From contig CAXTVQ010000009.1 in NCBI GenBank assembly GCA_964247705.1, forward strand, positions 17,597 through 81,596: a stretch of 64,000 nucleotides of DNA. Direction: 5' to 3'. The translations under genes were made by a program, and so were the position numbers. Positions 32,282 to 41,234 of this stretch are shown here, one piece after another. The notes beneath the pieces were generated by a model that saw only the letters and a list, made by a program, of their open reading frames with translations, did not search any database and had not been told where the DNA came from. Numbering within the stretch: the stretch's first letter is position 1; the number at the start of each line of letters is the position of its first letter. Source of the stretch: LMUY01 sp964247705 (GTDB taxonomy: Bacteria > Pseudomonadota > Alphaproteobacteria > Acetobacterales > Acetobacteraceae).

Positions 32282-33589
32282 CTAAGCCGGCCGGCATAGC
32301 CGCTCCAACTCCGGCAGCGCCACCGGCACATCCTCCTGGATGTCGCTGAACCGGGTGAACTGGCCGAGATAGTGCCGGTGCGCCCGCTCCCATGCGTCGT
32401 CGTCCGGATCGCCCCACAGCCGGCGGTAGTCGGGCGAGCTGGGATACGGATACAGCGGCACCGGGTCGTTCGCCCACACGCCGGCGTCCTGCAGCCGTGC
32501 GCGCCAGGTGCGGACCAGCTCGGCCTCGTCCGCCGCCGTCTCGATCAGGTTGGCCTGCACGAACGGCACGTGCTGGCGGGCCGTGATCAAGCGGTCGGCC
32601 AACTCGTCCGTCGTCATCTTGCACCGTTTGTCCAGCGCGGCGCGGCCGTCCACCGTCAGGCTCTCGACGCCGGCCTCGATCGAGACGCAGCCGGCCCGGC
32701 CCAGCAGTTCGAGCATCTCGGGCTTCCACAGGTCGATGCGCGTCTGCACGCCGAACTGCACCGGGCGCAGCACCAGCGCCTCCAGCAAATCCGCGCGCGG
32801 CAGGAAGATCTCGTCGATGAAATAGAGGTAGGTGACGCCCTGGCCGATCAGCGCGTCGATCTCGGCCAGCAAGGGGGCGAGGTCGCGGCGGCGGTATTTG
32901 TCGCGGAAATCGATCTTGGCGCAGAAGCTGCAGGTGTAGGGGCAGCCGCGGGACGCTTCCACCTCGGCCCCTGGTCCCCCGTGCTCGACATCCTCGGGGC
33001 GGCGGTCGAAGCGGTGGTGGTGGTGCTGGTGCCGCTGCACCCAGGCATCCGGCCAACGCAGCGCGGGCAGGTCGGTGAAGCGCGTGCTCAGTGGGCCGCC
33101 GGCTTGGCGCAGCACGCCTGCTTCCAGCACCGCCGTTCCTGGGACGACCCCGGGCTGGCCGCCGTTCGCCAGCGCCAGCACCGCCTCCTCGCACTCGCCC
33201 AGCACGATTGCGCCGCAGCCCAGCTTGCGCAGCGCCGGGCCGGGGGTGGAGGAGCCGTGCGGCCCGACCGCCACCGTCATCCCGCCAGCCGTGCCGATCG
33301 CGTCCAGCGTCGCCCGCGGCACGCGCAGTTCCGGCTGGGCGCAGCGCCAGAACAGGTACGAAGGCGCCGTCGTCACCACGGTCATCGCCGGTGCGAACGC
33401 CGCCACCGCGTCCGCCAGTTCGGCGTCCGTCCGGCCCTCGATATGGCCGTCCACCAGCAGCACTTCGTGGCCGGCCGCTTCCAGCAGCACCTGGCAGCAG
33501 CCGAGTTCCAGCGGCAGGTGCGGCTCGCGGCAGCCGAAATAGATGCTGCCCTCGAAGCGCCAGGGCGGGTTGACCAGGGCGACCCTCAT
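32282..33589 (-). CDS. B12-binding-domain radical SAM enzyme
   Basis: 435 residues. The N-terminal 140 residues (MRVALVNPPWRFEGS, LELGCCQVLLEAAGHEVLLVD, TVVTTAPSYLFWR, AVGPHGSSTPGPAL) form a cobalamin-binding-type Rossmann domain. The radical SAM core follows, with C216, C220 and C223 in SRGCPYTCSFCAK binding the 4Fe-4S cluster, then YLYFIDEIFLP and GVQTRIDLW strands. Class B methylases and rearranging enzymes share this layout. In this operon it may methylate or rearrange a sugar or lipid carrier; no substrate can be assigned. Its ATG overlaps the stop of the epimerase gene (ATGA). Confidence 0.9.
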   Translation of the reverse strand: MRVALVNPPWRFEGSIYFGCREPHLPLELGCCQVLLEAAGHEVLLVDGHIEGRTDAELADAVAAFAPAMTVVTTAPSYLFWRCAQPELRVPRATLDAIGTAGGMTVAVGPHGSSTPGPALRKLGCGAIVLGECEEAVLALANGGQPGVVPGTAVLEAGVLRQAGGPLSTRFTDLPALRWPDAWVQRHQHHHHRFDRRPEDVEHGGPGAEVEASRGCPYTCSFCAKIDFRDKYRRRDLAPLLAEIDALIGQGVTYLYFIDEIFLPRADLLEALVLRPVQFGVQTRIDLWKPEMLELLGRAGCVSIEAGVESLTVDGRAALDKRCKMTTDELADRLITARQHVPFVQANLIETAADEAELVRTWRARLQDAGVWANDPVPLYPYPSSPDYRRLWGDPDDDAWERAHRHYLGQFTRFSDIQEDVPVALPELERLCRPA

Positions 33590-34656
33590 GCGTCCGCCGC
33601 CGCCTCCGCCAATGCGGACCGCTCGGCCATGAGCCAGTTCGCCAACCGCCCGAGGCCGTCCCGCCAGCCCACCGAAGCCGGCAGGCCGAGCGCCGCACGC
33701 ACCTTGCGGGTGTCGGCCACGAAGTAGCGCTGGTCGCCGGGCCGCCACGCGTCGAACCGCACGTCCGGCCGCTGGCCGGTGCTGGCCTGGATCGCCCCCA
33801 GAACGTCCAGCAGCGTCACGGCGTTGGCAGGTCCTCCGCCGAGGTTGAAGGCCTGGCCCGACACGGCGCCGATCCGCGCGGCGGCACGGACGTACACCTC
33901 CACCGCGTCGTCCACGAACAGCACGTCACGCACCTGGCGGCCGTCGCCGTAGATGCTGATCGGGCGGCCATCGATCGCTGAGATCAGGAAGTGGGCCAGC
34001 CAACCCTGGTCCTCCGTTCCCATCTGCCGCGGGCCATAGATGCAGCTCATCCGCAACACACAGGCCGGCAGGCCGAAGGAGCGGGCGTAGTCCAATACAT
34101 ACTGGTCGGCGGCACCCTTGGAGCAGCCGTATGGCGTGTAGAAGTCGAGCGCCCGGCCCTCGCCCACGCCGTGGGCACGCAGCGCCGGGTCGGTCGGCAG
34201 GTAGGCGCTGCCATTATCCTCGAGCGCCACGTCGTGCAGGTCGCCATAGACCTTGTTGGTGCTGGCGAACACCAGCGGCACCCGGTCCACCCGGCGGCGC
34301 AGCGCCTCCAGCACGTGCATGGTGCCGCGCACGTTGATGTCGAAATCGTCCATCGGCGATGTGAGCGACGTGGTGACCGCGACCTGCGCGGCCATGTGGA
34401 ACACGCCGGAGCAGCGCATCGCCGCGTCCCGCACCGCGCCCTCGTCCCGCACGTCCGCCACTGCGGCGCTCACCCGGCGGGGATGGCGGTGCTTCAGCCA
34501 CTCGAGGTTTCGCGCGACGCCCGGCCGGGTGAGGGCGTCGAACACCAGCACGTCCTGCCCGTCCCGCGCCAGGCGGTCGGCCAGGTTGGCGCCGATGAAC
34601 CCGGCCCCGCCGGTGACCAGCACCGGGCGCGACCGCAGCACCGCGGGCGATGTCAC
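33586..34656 (-). CDS. NAD-dependent epimerase, CDP-paratose 2-epimerase-like
   Basis: 356 residues, extended SDR fold. GTG at 34656 overlaps the previous stop as GTGA. VLVTGGAGFIGANL binds NAD; VFASTNKVYGDL provides the catalytic Thr/Ser region, and Y176/K180 sit in TPYGCSKGAADQYVLDYARS. STNKVYGD plus RMSCIYGPRQMGTEDQGW are the pattern of CDP-paratose (tyvelose) 2-epimerases and close relatives, so it likely acts on a deoxy-sugar or UDP-sugar. There are no CDP-sugar synthesis genes nearby, so the substrate assignment is tentative. Confidence 0.88.
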   Translation of the reverse strand: MTSPAVLRSRPVLVTGGAGFIGANLADRLARDGQDVLVFDALTRPGVARNLEWLKHRHPRRVSAAVADVRDEGAVRDAAMRCSGVFHMAAQVAVTTSLTSPMDDFDINVRGTMHVLEALRRRVDRVPLVFASTNKVYGDLHDVALEDNGSAYLPTDPALRAHGVGEGRALDFYTPYGCSKGAADQYVLDYARSFGLPACVLRMSCIYGPRQMGTEDQGWLAHFLISAIDGRPISIYGDGRQVRDVLFVDDAVEVYVRAAARIGAVSGQAFNLGGGPANAVTLLDVLGAIQASTGQRPDVRFDAWRPGDQRYFVADTRKVRAALGLPASVGWRDGLGRLANWLMAERSALAEAAADA

Positions 34657-35765
34657 GCGACCAGGCCCCGCTGCTCCAGTTCCTGCCGCGCGCGGGCGAC
34701 CAGATCCACCGCCTGTTGCCGCCGCACCCACTCCACCAGCTCGCCGAGGCTGTCGTCGAAGCTGCGGCGCGGGGTGAAGCCGAGCACCTCGGACGCATGG
34801 GTGATGTCTCCGAAGCAGTGCCGCACGTCGCCGGTGCGCGCCTTGCCGACCAGGTCCGGCTGCAGATGCGGCAACCCCATCGCGCGCGCGATCGCGTCCG
34901 CCACCTGGAGGATGCTCACGTCCCGGCCGCTGCCTATGTTGAACGCCTGGCCGGCGGCGGCCGGGTGCTCCAGCGCCAGCATGAACGCTTGCGCCACGTC
35001 GTCCACGTGCACGAAATCCCGCCGCTGCTCGCCGTCCTCGAACACCAGCGGACGCTCGCGGTGCAGCAGGCGGGAGGCGAAGATGGCCAGCACGCCGGTA
35101 TACGGGTTGGAGAGCGCCTGCCCCGGCCCGTAGACGTTGAACAGCCGCAGCGCCACGCCTTCCATCCCGTAAGCGGGGGCCACCGTCAGCGTCAGCCGCT
35201 CCTGGGTGTATTTCGTCAGGGCGTAGACGGAGGCGAGGTCCGGCGTCTTCCACTCCGGCGTTGCCACGGGAATCAGCGGCGCGCCGTGCGAGTCCACCGG
35301 ATCCCAGGATGCCGTGGGCGTGCGGGCCGGCCGCTTGACGTCGCCCAGCACCTCGCCGGCGGCCGTGCGATACAGCCCCTCGCCATAGATGCTCATCGAG
35401 GAGGCGACCACGACCCGCTGCACCGGGTTCTCGATCAGGGCTTGAAACAGCACGGCGGTGCCGACGTCGTTGACCGACACGTAGCGCTCGATCGCGTACA
35501 TGCTCTGTCCCACGCCCACCTCGGCGGCCAGGTGGACCACCTTGTCCACCCCCTTCAGCGCCGCCGCGACCGCTCCCTGGTCCCGCACGTCCGCCTCGAT
35601 CAGGTGGGTGTGGGTCAGGATCGGATCCCGCGGCCCGCTGCGGTCGTGCACCTGGTCGATCAGACTGTCCAGGACCCGGACCTCATAGCCTGCCTTCAGC
35701 AGTGCACGGGCGATGTGGCAGCCGATGAAGCCCGCCCCGCCCGTGACAAGAACCCGACCCGTCAT
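34653..35765 (-). CDS. NAD-dependent sugar-nucleotide epimerase/dehydratase
   Basis: 370 residues, extended SDR. MTGRVLVTGGAGFIGCHIARALL binds NAD; VVVASSMSIYGEG and YALTKYTQER (Y181, K185) are the catalytic segments; RLFNVYGPGQALSNPYTGV and RRDFVHVDDVAQAF are typical of UDP-glucose/galactose/glucuronate 4-epimerase relatives. An insert after the catalytic Ser region (about residues 130-175) is longer than in GalE. ATG at 35765 chosen over a GTG two codons earlier. First gene of the glycan operon; the region upstream is AT-rich and is the likely promoter. Confidence 0.92.
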   Translation of the reverse strand: MTGRVLVTGGAGFIGCHIARALLKAGYEVRVLDSLIDQVHDRSGPRDPILTHTHLIEADVRDQGAVAAALKGVDKVVHLAAEVGVGQSMYAIERYVSVNDVGTAVLFQALIENPVQRVVVASSMSIYGEGLYRTAAGEVLGDVKRPARTPTASWDPVDSHGAPLIPVATPEWKTPDLASVYALTKYTQERLTLTVAPAYGMEGVALRLFNVYGPGQALSNPYTGVLAIFASRLLHRERPLVFEDGEQRRDFVHVDDVAQAFMLALEHPAAAGQAFNIGSGRDVSILQVADAIARAMGLPHLQPDLVGKARTGDVRHCFGDITHASEVLGFTPRRSFDDSLGELVEWVRRQQAVDLVARARQELEQRGLVA

Positions 35766-35835
35766 ACCCACCCATTCACAATTGTTAAGTCGTTAAAAAC
35801 ACGTCCGGCAAGGATCAAAGAAGCTTGAGGTCGGG
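35766..35835 (-). promoter_or_regulatory. AT-rich probable promoter region of the glycan operon
   Basis: This short stretch contains GTTAAGTCGTTAA (a direct repeat of GTTAA) and a run of A's, clearly more AT-rich than its surroundings. It lies just upstream of the first operon gene and downstream of an exported-protein gene read in the same direction. Exact -35 and -10 boxes cannot be assigned. Confidence 0.4.
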
Positions 35836-36306
35836 TCAACCCTGCATGTGCGCGAGCATCTCGGTGATGATCTGCTGCGTGCGTGCCCTGTCCCCCGCCG
35901 CAAGCGCCTGCAGCGCGCTGGTGACAGCCTGGATACCAGCCTGTTGATCCGGCTGGTTCGCACGCGACGGCGCCACCGAGCGGTCCAGCATGCGCGTTTC
36001 CGCCTGTTCCAGCGCCTGTTGCGCCTCGCCGGTGCGGCCGAGCACCAGCGCCCGCTGCGCCGCCTCGACGAAGGCCCGCGGCGGGGAACCGGGCGGCACC
36101 TCCGGAGACGGAAGGTTGGGTGCGATGAGCGAATGCGTGTTGCCTGGGCCCACATTGCTGGCGGCGTTGCCGAGCGGCAACGATTGTCCGGTGCCGATCT
36201 CGTTGCCGGGGCGTGCGCCCGTCACAGGGCTGGTCGATGTCTGAGCCAGCGCCGGTGATATCGCCGCCAGAACACTGAATAGAACGGCGAATGGGGTGTA
36301 ACGCAT
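35836..36306 (-). CDS. Exported hypothetical helical protein
   Basis: 156 residues. ATG at 36306 (MRYTPFAVLF; the codon before it is a TTG). Signal peptide to PALAQ near residue 21. A Pro/Gly/Ser-rich linker is followed by a helical C-terminal half with RAFVEAAQRALVLGRTGEAQQALEQAETRML, resembling a tetratricopeptide-like helix pair. I recall similar short periplasmic proteins in Acetobacteraceae but no function. Diverges from the RND pump gene; it may or may not belong with either neighbour. Confidence 0.75.
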   Translation of the reverse strand: MRYTPFAVLFSVLAAISPALAQTSTSPVTGARPGNEIGTGQSLPLGNAASNVGPGNTHSLIAPNLPSPEVPPGSPPRAFVEAAQRALVLGRTGEAQQALEQAETRMLDRSVAPSRANQPDQQAGIQAVTSALQALAAGDRARTQQIITEMLAHMQG

Positions 36307-36441
36307 CAATCGGTCTCCAGCGCCACGATCCGCGGCATCCTACTAACGCCGGGGAGCCGCAATCGTTCGTGATCCCGCCTGTGGCAACTGGGCTGGTTGC
36401 ACCACGTCAGGGCTCATGCTGCAGCACGGAAAGAGTCTCGG

Positions 36442-39400
36442 ATGGGTCTAGTCAAGTTCGCGCTGAAGTTCCGGATCTCGATCTACATCCTCTCGCTGCT
36501 GATCCTGCTCGGCGGCCTGGGTGCGATCGTGACCATGCCCAAGGACGTGCTGCCGAACGTGGACATCCCCGTCGTGTCCATCATCTGGACCTATACGGGA
36601 CTGGACACCCGCGAGATGGAGCAGCGGGTCACGACCTACTCCGAGTTCTCGCTGTCCAACAACGTCAACGGCATCAAGAATATCGAGAGCCAGACGCTGC
36701 AGGGCGTGACCATCGAGAAGGTATACTTTCAGCCGGACGTCTCGATCGACCTCGCGATCTCCCAGGTGGTTGCGTCCACCAACTCGATCCGCGCGGTGAT
36801 GCCGCCCGGTATCCAGCCGCCGATCGTGGTGCGCTACAGCGCGTCGGCCGTTCCCGTGATCCAGTTGGCGCTCTCCTCCGACAAGGAGAGCGAGCAGCAA
36901 CTGTTCGATTACGGCCAGTACCGCGTCCGGCAGGCGATCACCTCGACGCCGGGTGCGACGTTGCCGGCGCCGTTCGGCGGCAAGCAGCGCCAGGTGATGG
37001 TGGACCTCGACCTCCACGCGCTGCAGGGCTACGGCCTGGCGCCGAGCGACGTCACCAATGCGATCACGGCGCAGAACCTGACCGAGCCGAGCGGCCAGGC
37101 GAAGATGGGCAACATCCAGTATACGATGGAGCTCAATGCGACGCCGACGACGATCGACGCGCTGAACCACATTCCCATCAAGGTCGTGAACGGCACGCCG
37201 GTGCTGGTGCAGGACGTGGCCTTCGTGCGCGACGGCTACCAGGTGCAGCAGAACATCGTGCGCCAGAACGGCAGCCGCAGCGCGCTGCTGACCGTTCTGA
37301 AGAACGGCAACGCCTCCACGCTCTCCGTGGTCAACACGGTCAAGTCGTTGCTGCCGGGCATCCGGGCCGCGGCCCCGCCGGACCTGCACATCACACCGCT
37401 GTTCGACCAGTCGGTATTCGTCTCGGGCGCAATCAGTGACGTGTTGCGCGAGGGCACGATCGCGGCCGGATTGACCGGGGTGATGATCCTGCTGTTCCTC
37501 GGATCCTGGCGCTCCACGCTGATCGTGCTGATCTCGATCCCGCTCTCGATCCTGACATCCCTGGCCGTGCTGGCCGTGCTGGGCGATACGCTCAACATCA
37601 TGACGCTGGGCGGCCTGGCGCTCGCCGTCGGCATCCTGGTGGACGACGCGACGGTCGCCATCGAGAACACCTACCGGCTGATGGAGGAAGGCAATGACTT
37701 CCGCAAGTCGGTCGTGGAAGGAGCAGCCGGGATCGCGAAGCCGGCACTGATCTCCACGTTGTCGATCTGCTGCGCCTTCGTCTCGGTGCTGTTCCTGAAC
37801 GGCGCCGCCAAGTTCCTGTTCACGCCGCAAGCCTTGGCCGTGGTGTTCGCCATGCTCGCCTCCTACGGGCTGTCGCGGACGCTGGTGCCGGTGCTGATCG
37901 ACGTGCTGGTGCACAAGGAATTCGACCAGCGGCATGGCGAGCACGCGGACAAGGACAAGGACCGCAAGCCCGGCGTATTCGGCCGCATCCATGCCGGCTT
38001 CGAGCGCGGCTTCGAGAGCTTCCGCGGCGGCTATGTTGCGCTGCTGCACGGCGCGGTGCATCGCCGGTGGGTGACGCTCGGGATCGCCGGCAGCATCCTG
38101 GTCATGGGCGGCGTGCTGTTCACCTTCGTGGGTGAGGATTACTTCCCCCAGATCCAATCGAGCCAGATCACGCTGCACGTGCGCGGCATGTCCGGGCTGC
38201 GCATCGAGGAGACGGAGCGCCTGTTCCAGCAGGTCGAGGATACGGTCCGCCAGACCGTTCCCTCGACCAAACTGATCCTGGACAACATCGGCCTGCCGTC
38301 GAACAACTATAACCTGGCCTTCACCGATGGCTCCACCGTCGCCCTGAACGACGGGCAGATCCTCATCTCGCTGAACGAGGACCATCCGTCGACCCTCGGC
38401 ATACAGAAGAAGCTGCGCGTCGTATTGCGCGAGAAATTCCCGAACGCGATCTTTTACTTCCAGCCGGCCGACATCATCACCCAGGTGCTGAACTTCGGCG
38501 TGGCAGCGCCGATCGACATGCAGGTTTCGGGCAAGGACCGGGAGAAGGATCTTCAGGTTGCCCAGGAAGCCGTCCGCCGCCTGCGCGGCGTGGTGGGCGC
38601 GGTCGACGTGCACCTGCAGCAGATCGTGGACGCGCCCGAGTTCTTCGTCGACGTGGACCGGGTACGCGCCTCGGAACTCGGGCTCACGGAGCAGCAGGTT
38701 GCGACGAACCTGAATACCTCATTGTCGTCGTCCTACCAGGTGCAGCCGAACTTCTGGACCGATCCCAAGAGCGGGATCCCCTACCAGTTGGCGGTGCAAA
38801 CCCCGGAATATCGCACCGACTCGCTTTCGGACGTCGAGAACACGCCGATGCTGGTGTCCAACAATGGCGCCAGCGCCCCCAATCTGCTGTCCAACGTCGC
38901 GACCCTGAGGCGCCGGCCGCTGCAGCTCGTGGCCAGCCACGAGAACACGCAGCCGACCTACGACATCCTTGCCAACATTCAGGACCGGCCGCTGGGTGCC
39001 GTCGAAGCCGACATCGCCCCGATCATGAAAGACCTGCAGAAGCAGTTGTCGCCCGGCAACACTGTCAGCGTGCGCGGGCAGATCCTCTCCAAGGACCAGG
39101 CCTTCGACAATATCGGCCTCGGCCTCGTGGTCGCCCTGGTCGCGGTCTACATGCTGATGGTGGTCAACTACCAGAGCTGGGGCGATCCGCTGGTGGTGCT
39201 GCTGGCGCTGCCGCTCGCCTTCTGCGGTATCTGCGCCAGCTTGTTCATCACCGGCACGACGCTATCTATTCCGTCGTTGATGGGCGCCATCATGAGCGTG
39301 GGCGTCGCTTCGGCGAACTCTATCCTTCTCGTTACGTTTGCCCGCGAGCATCGGGAGCAAACCGGCTGCAGTGCCGTCGAAGCCGCGATCGAAGCGGGCG

Positions 39401-39621
39401 AGACCCGGCTGCGGCCCGTGCTGATGACCGCGGGGGCGATGTTCGTGGGGCTGATACCGATGGCGTTGGGCTTGGGTGACGGCAGCGAGCAGAACGCTGC
39501 CCTTGCCCGCGCGGTGCTCGGCGGTGTGGCCGTCGGGACCTGCTCCACCTTGCTGTTCGTGCCGTTCCTGTATGCAGTGCTGCGCCGCGGTGAAGTGAAA
39601 CCCCTAGAGGATTACGCATGA
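36442..39621 (+). CDS. RND-family efflux permease (AcrB/MexB-like)
   Basis: 1059 residues, the usual size. N-terminal helix ISIYILSLLILLGGLGAIVTMPKDVLPNVDIP, then the first large periplasmic loop. The TM4 region GGLALAVGILVDDATVAIENTYRLMEEG carries the two adjacent Asp of proton-coupled multidrug pumps, not the metal-type sequence of CusA. A second porter loop and C-terminal helices (GVASANSILLVTFAREHREQ) follow. ATG at 36442. Its stop overlaps the adaptor gene start; permease before adaptor is the reverse of the usual order. No outer-membrane TolC-type gene is present. Confidence 0.94.
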   Translation: MGLVKFALKFRISIYILSLLILLGGLGAIVTMPKDVLPNVDIPVVSIIWTYTGLDTREMEQRVTTYSEFSLSNNVNGIKNIESQTLQGVTIEKVYFQPDVSIDLAISQVVASTNSIRAVMPPGIQPPIVVRYSASAVPVIQLALSSDKESEQQLFDYGQYRVRQAITSTPGATLPAPFGGKQRQVMVDLDLHALQGYGLAPSDVTNAITAQNLTEPSGQAKMGNIQYTMELNATPTTIDALNHIPIKVVNGTPVLVQDVAFVRDGYQVQQNIVRQNGSRSALLTVLKNGNASTLSVVNTVKSLLPGIRAAAPPDLHITPLFDQSVFVSGAISDVLREGTIAAGLTGVMILLFLGSWRSTLIVLISIPLSILTSLAVLAVLGDTLNIMTLGGLALAVGILVDDATVAIENTYRLMEEGNDFRKSVVEGAAGIAKPALISTLSICCAFVSVLFLNGAAKFLFTPQALAVVFAMLASYGLSRTLVPVLIDVLVHKEFDQRHGEHADKDKDRKPGVFGRIHAGFERGFESFRGGYVALLHGAVHRRWVTLGIAGSILVMGGVLFTFVGEDYFPQIQSSQITLHVRGMSGLRIEETERLFQQVEDTVRQTVPSTKLILDNIGLPSNNYNLAFTDGSTVALNDGQILISLNEDHPSTLGIQKKLRVVLREKFPNAIFYFQPADIITQVLNFGVAAPIDMQVSGKDREKDLQVAQEAVRRLRGVVGAVDVHLQQIVDAPEFFVDVDRVRASELGLTEQQVATNLNTSLSSSYQVQPNFWTDPKSGIPYQLAVQTPEYRTDSLSDVENTPMLVSNNGASAPNLLSNVATLRRRPLQLVASHENTQPTYDILANIQDRPLGAVEADIAPIMKDLQKQLSPGNTVSVRGQILSKDQAFDNIGLGLVVALVAVYMLMVVNYQSWGDPLVVLLALPLAFCGICASLFITGTTLSIPSLMGAIMSVGVASANSILLVTFAREHREQTGCSAVEAAIEAGETRLRPVLMTAGAMFVGLIPMALGLGDGSEQNAALARAVLGGVAVGTCSTLLFVPFLYAVLRRGEVKPLEDYA

Positions 39622-40973
39622 GCGACGATCAGAAGCCGTCCGACGCACATCCTCGTCCGGGCGCGGAGCATGAGGCGAAGCGGGACGATGCCCCGGCGAA
39701 GGAGACTAAGGAGGTAGGCCCAGTACCGGTGCGCCCACTGATCGTAGCCGGGCTGGTGGTCGTTGGCCTGCTGGGCTGGGGTGCCTGGAGCCACTACGAC
39801 CAGGCGGCCGAGGCGTCGCAAACGCAGAAGGACACCCAGAACTTCGTTCCCACCGTGCAGGTGGCGACCGCGCAGCGCGAGGACGGACCGGTGCCGTATA
39901 CCCTGCCGGGCACGGTGAGCGCATTCGATCAGTCCACGCTGTATGCCCGTGCCACCGGCTACATCGCCGAGCGCCGGGTGGATATCGGCAGCCGGGTGAA
40001 GAAAGGGGACTTGCTGGTCCGCATCTCTGCGCCGGATCTGGATGCCCAGCTCGCACAGGCCAACGCACAGTTGGTGCAGACCCAGGCAGCGGTGTTGCAG
40101 GCCAATGCGCAGGCGGACCAGGCAGCGTCCTCGGTCAACCTCGGCAAGGTCACCAACAACCGCACGTCCACGCTGGCCGATCTCGGGTGGGAGACGCGGC
40201 AGAACGCAGACAACACGAGGCTCGGCCTCGCCGGCTCCCAGGCGAGTGCTCAAGGGGCGCAAGCGGCGATCAAGGTGGCGCAAGCCAACCTAGCCGCCCA
40301 GTTCGCGACGGTCCAGCGGCTGACGGAGTTGAAGGGCTATGAGGACGTGATCGCGCCGTATGACGGCATCATCACCAGCCGTAGTGTCGATACGGGCGAC
40401 CTCGTCAGTGCGGACAGCAACGGGAGCGTCGGCAACCAGCTCTTCACGCTGGCGCGCGACAACATCGTCCGTGTGCAGATCGCCGTGCCGCAGAGTGGCG
40501 CGATCGGCATCAAGGATGGGCTGCATGCGAAGGTGCATGTGCCCGAGCTGCCCGGCCGCGACTTCGACGGCACCGTCGCGCGCAGTGCGGTGGCGCTGGT
40601 GCAGGCGTCGCGCACGATGCAGGCGGAAGTCGACGTGCCGAACAATGACGGGACGTTGCATCCCGGCCTGTATGTCACGGTGGACATCGGCATCCCGCGC
40701 ACGGCACCCGGCGTGACCATCCCGGCCGAAGCGCTGATCTTCAACGGCCAGGGCCTGCGTGTCGGCGTGGTGGGTGATGACGGCGTGGTCCACATGCGCG
40801 ACGTGTCGGTGTACCGCGACTTCGGCACCAAGATCGAGCTTCGTGGCGGCCTGAATGGCGGCGAGACGGTCGTGATGAGCCCGCCCGCAACGCTCGACGA
40901 CGGCGGCAAGGTGAAGGTGCCGCAGCCGCAACAGCCCAAGCCCGGCGTAGAGCAGACGGCGCAGCGAAGCTGA
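39618..40973 (+). CDS. RND efflux periplasmic adaptor (membrane fusion protein)
   Basis: 451 residues. Cytoplasmic charged N-terminus, one membrane helix (PLIVAGLVVVGLLGWGAW), then the HlyD/AcrA pattern: TLPGTVSAFDQSTLYARATGYIAERRVDIGSRVKKGDLL (barrel-sandwich half), a coiled-coil hairpin rich in Ala and Gln, and VIAPYDGIITSRSVDTGDLVS (the second half). It links the permease to an outer-membrane channel. ATG overlaps the permease stop, and its own stop overlaps the start of the metal-binding gene. Confidence 0.93.
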   Translation: MSDDQKPSDAHPRPGAEHEAKRDDAPAKETKEVGPVPVRPLIVAGLVVVGLLGWGAWSHYDQAAEASQTQKDTQNFVPTVQVATAQREDGPVPYTLPGTVSAFDQSTLYARATGYIAERRVDIGSRVKKGDLLVRISAPDLDAQLAQANAQLVQTQAAVLQANAQADQAASSVNLGKVTNNRTSTLADLGWETRQNADNTRLGLAGSQASAQGAQAAIKVAQANLAAQFATVQRLTELKGYEDVIAPYDGIITSRSVDTGDLVSADSNGSVGNQLFTLARDNIVRVQIAVPQSGAIGIKDGLHAKVHVPELPGRDFDGTVARSAVALVQASRTMQAEVDVPNNDGTLHPGLYVTVDIGIPRTAPGVTIPAEALIFNGQGLRVGVVGDDGVVHMRDVSVYRDFGTKIELRGGLNGGETVVMSPPATLDDGGKVKVPQPQQPKPGVEQTAQRS

Positions 40974-41167
40974 TGCTCGATCTCGCCGTCGAGGGGATGA
41001 CGTGTGAGCACTGCGTCCGTGCGGTGACGGGTGCTGTAAGCGCGGTGTCAGGCGTCAGTTCTGTCGCAGTCGACCTCGCGGCCGGTCGGGTGCGGATCGT
41101 GGGCGAGCCGGACCTGGCGGCCGTGAAGGGGGCGATCGAGGCGGAGGGGTATACGGTTCGATCCTGA
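40973..41167 (+). CDS. CopZ-like heavy-metal-associated (HMA) domain protein
   Basis: 64 residues, a single HMA domain: GMTCEHCVRAVTGAVSAV with metal-binding C11 and C14, GVSSVAVDLAAGRVRI and the C-terminal IEAEGYTV. Normally a cytoplasmic Cu(I) chaperone. Its ATG shares one base with the adaptor stop, so it is co-translated with a pump whose motifs are of the multidrug type. That pairing is unusual and suggests either a metal substrate or metal-controlled expression. Confidence 0.93.
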   Translation: MLDLAVEGMTCEHCVRAVTGAVSAVSGVSSVAVDLAAGRVRIVGEPDLAAVKGAIEAEGYTVRS

Positions 41168-41234
41168 GCCGGCGCTGTTCGCCTGTGACCGCTCCCGGCT
41201 TGTGCAATGAAGTTTTGCACTTCAGGGTTCGTCC

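Noticed and set aside
36448..38613. A 721-codon minus-strand frame inside the RND permease gene
   Set aside because: Antisense to an unmistakable RND permease; its translation is His/Arg/Gln/Asp-rich, the usual shadow of high-GC coding sequence.
36442..39621. Heavy-metal (CusA-type) identity for the RND permease because of the adjacent HMA gene
   Set aside because: The TM4 motif with two adjacent Asp and the following IEN is of the hydrophobe/multidrug type, so the metal call is not supported by the protein itself.
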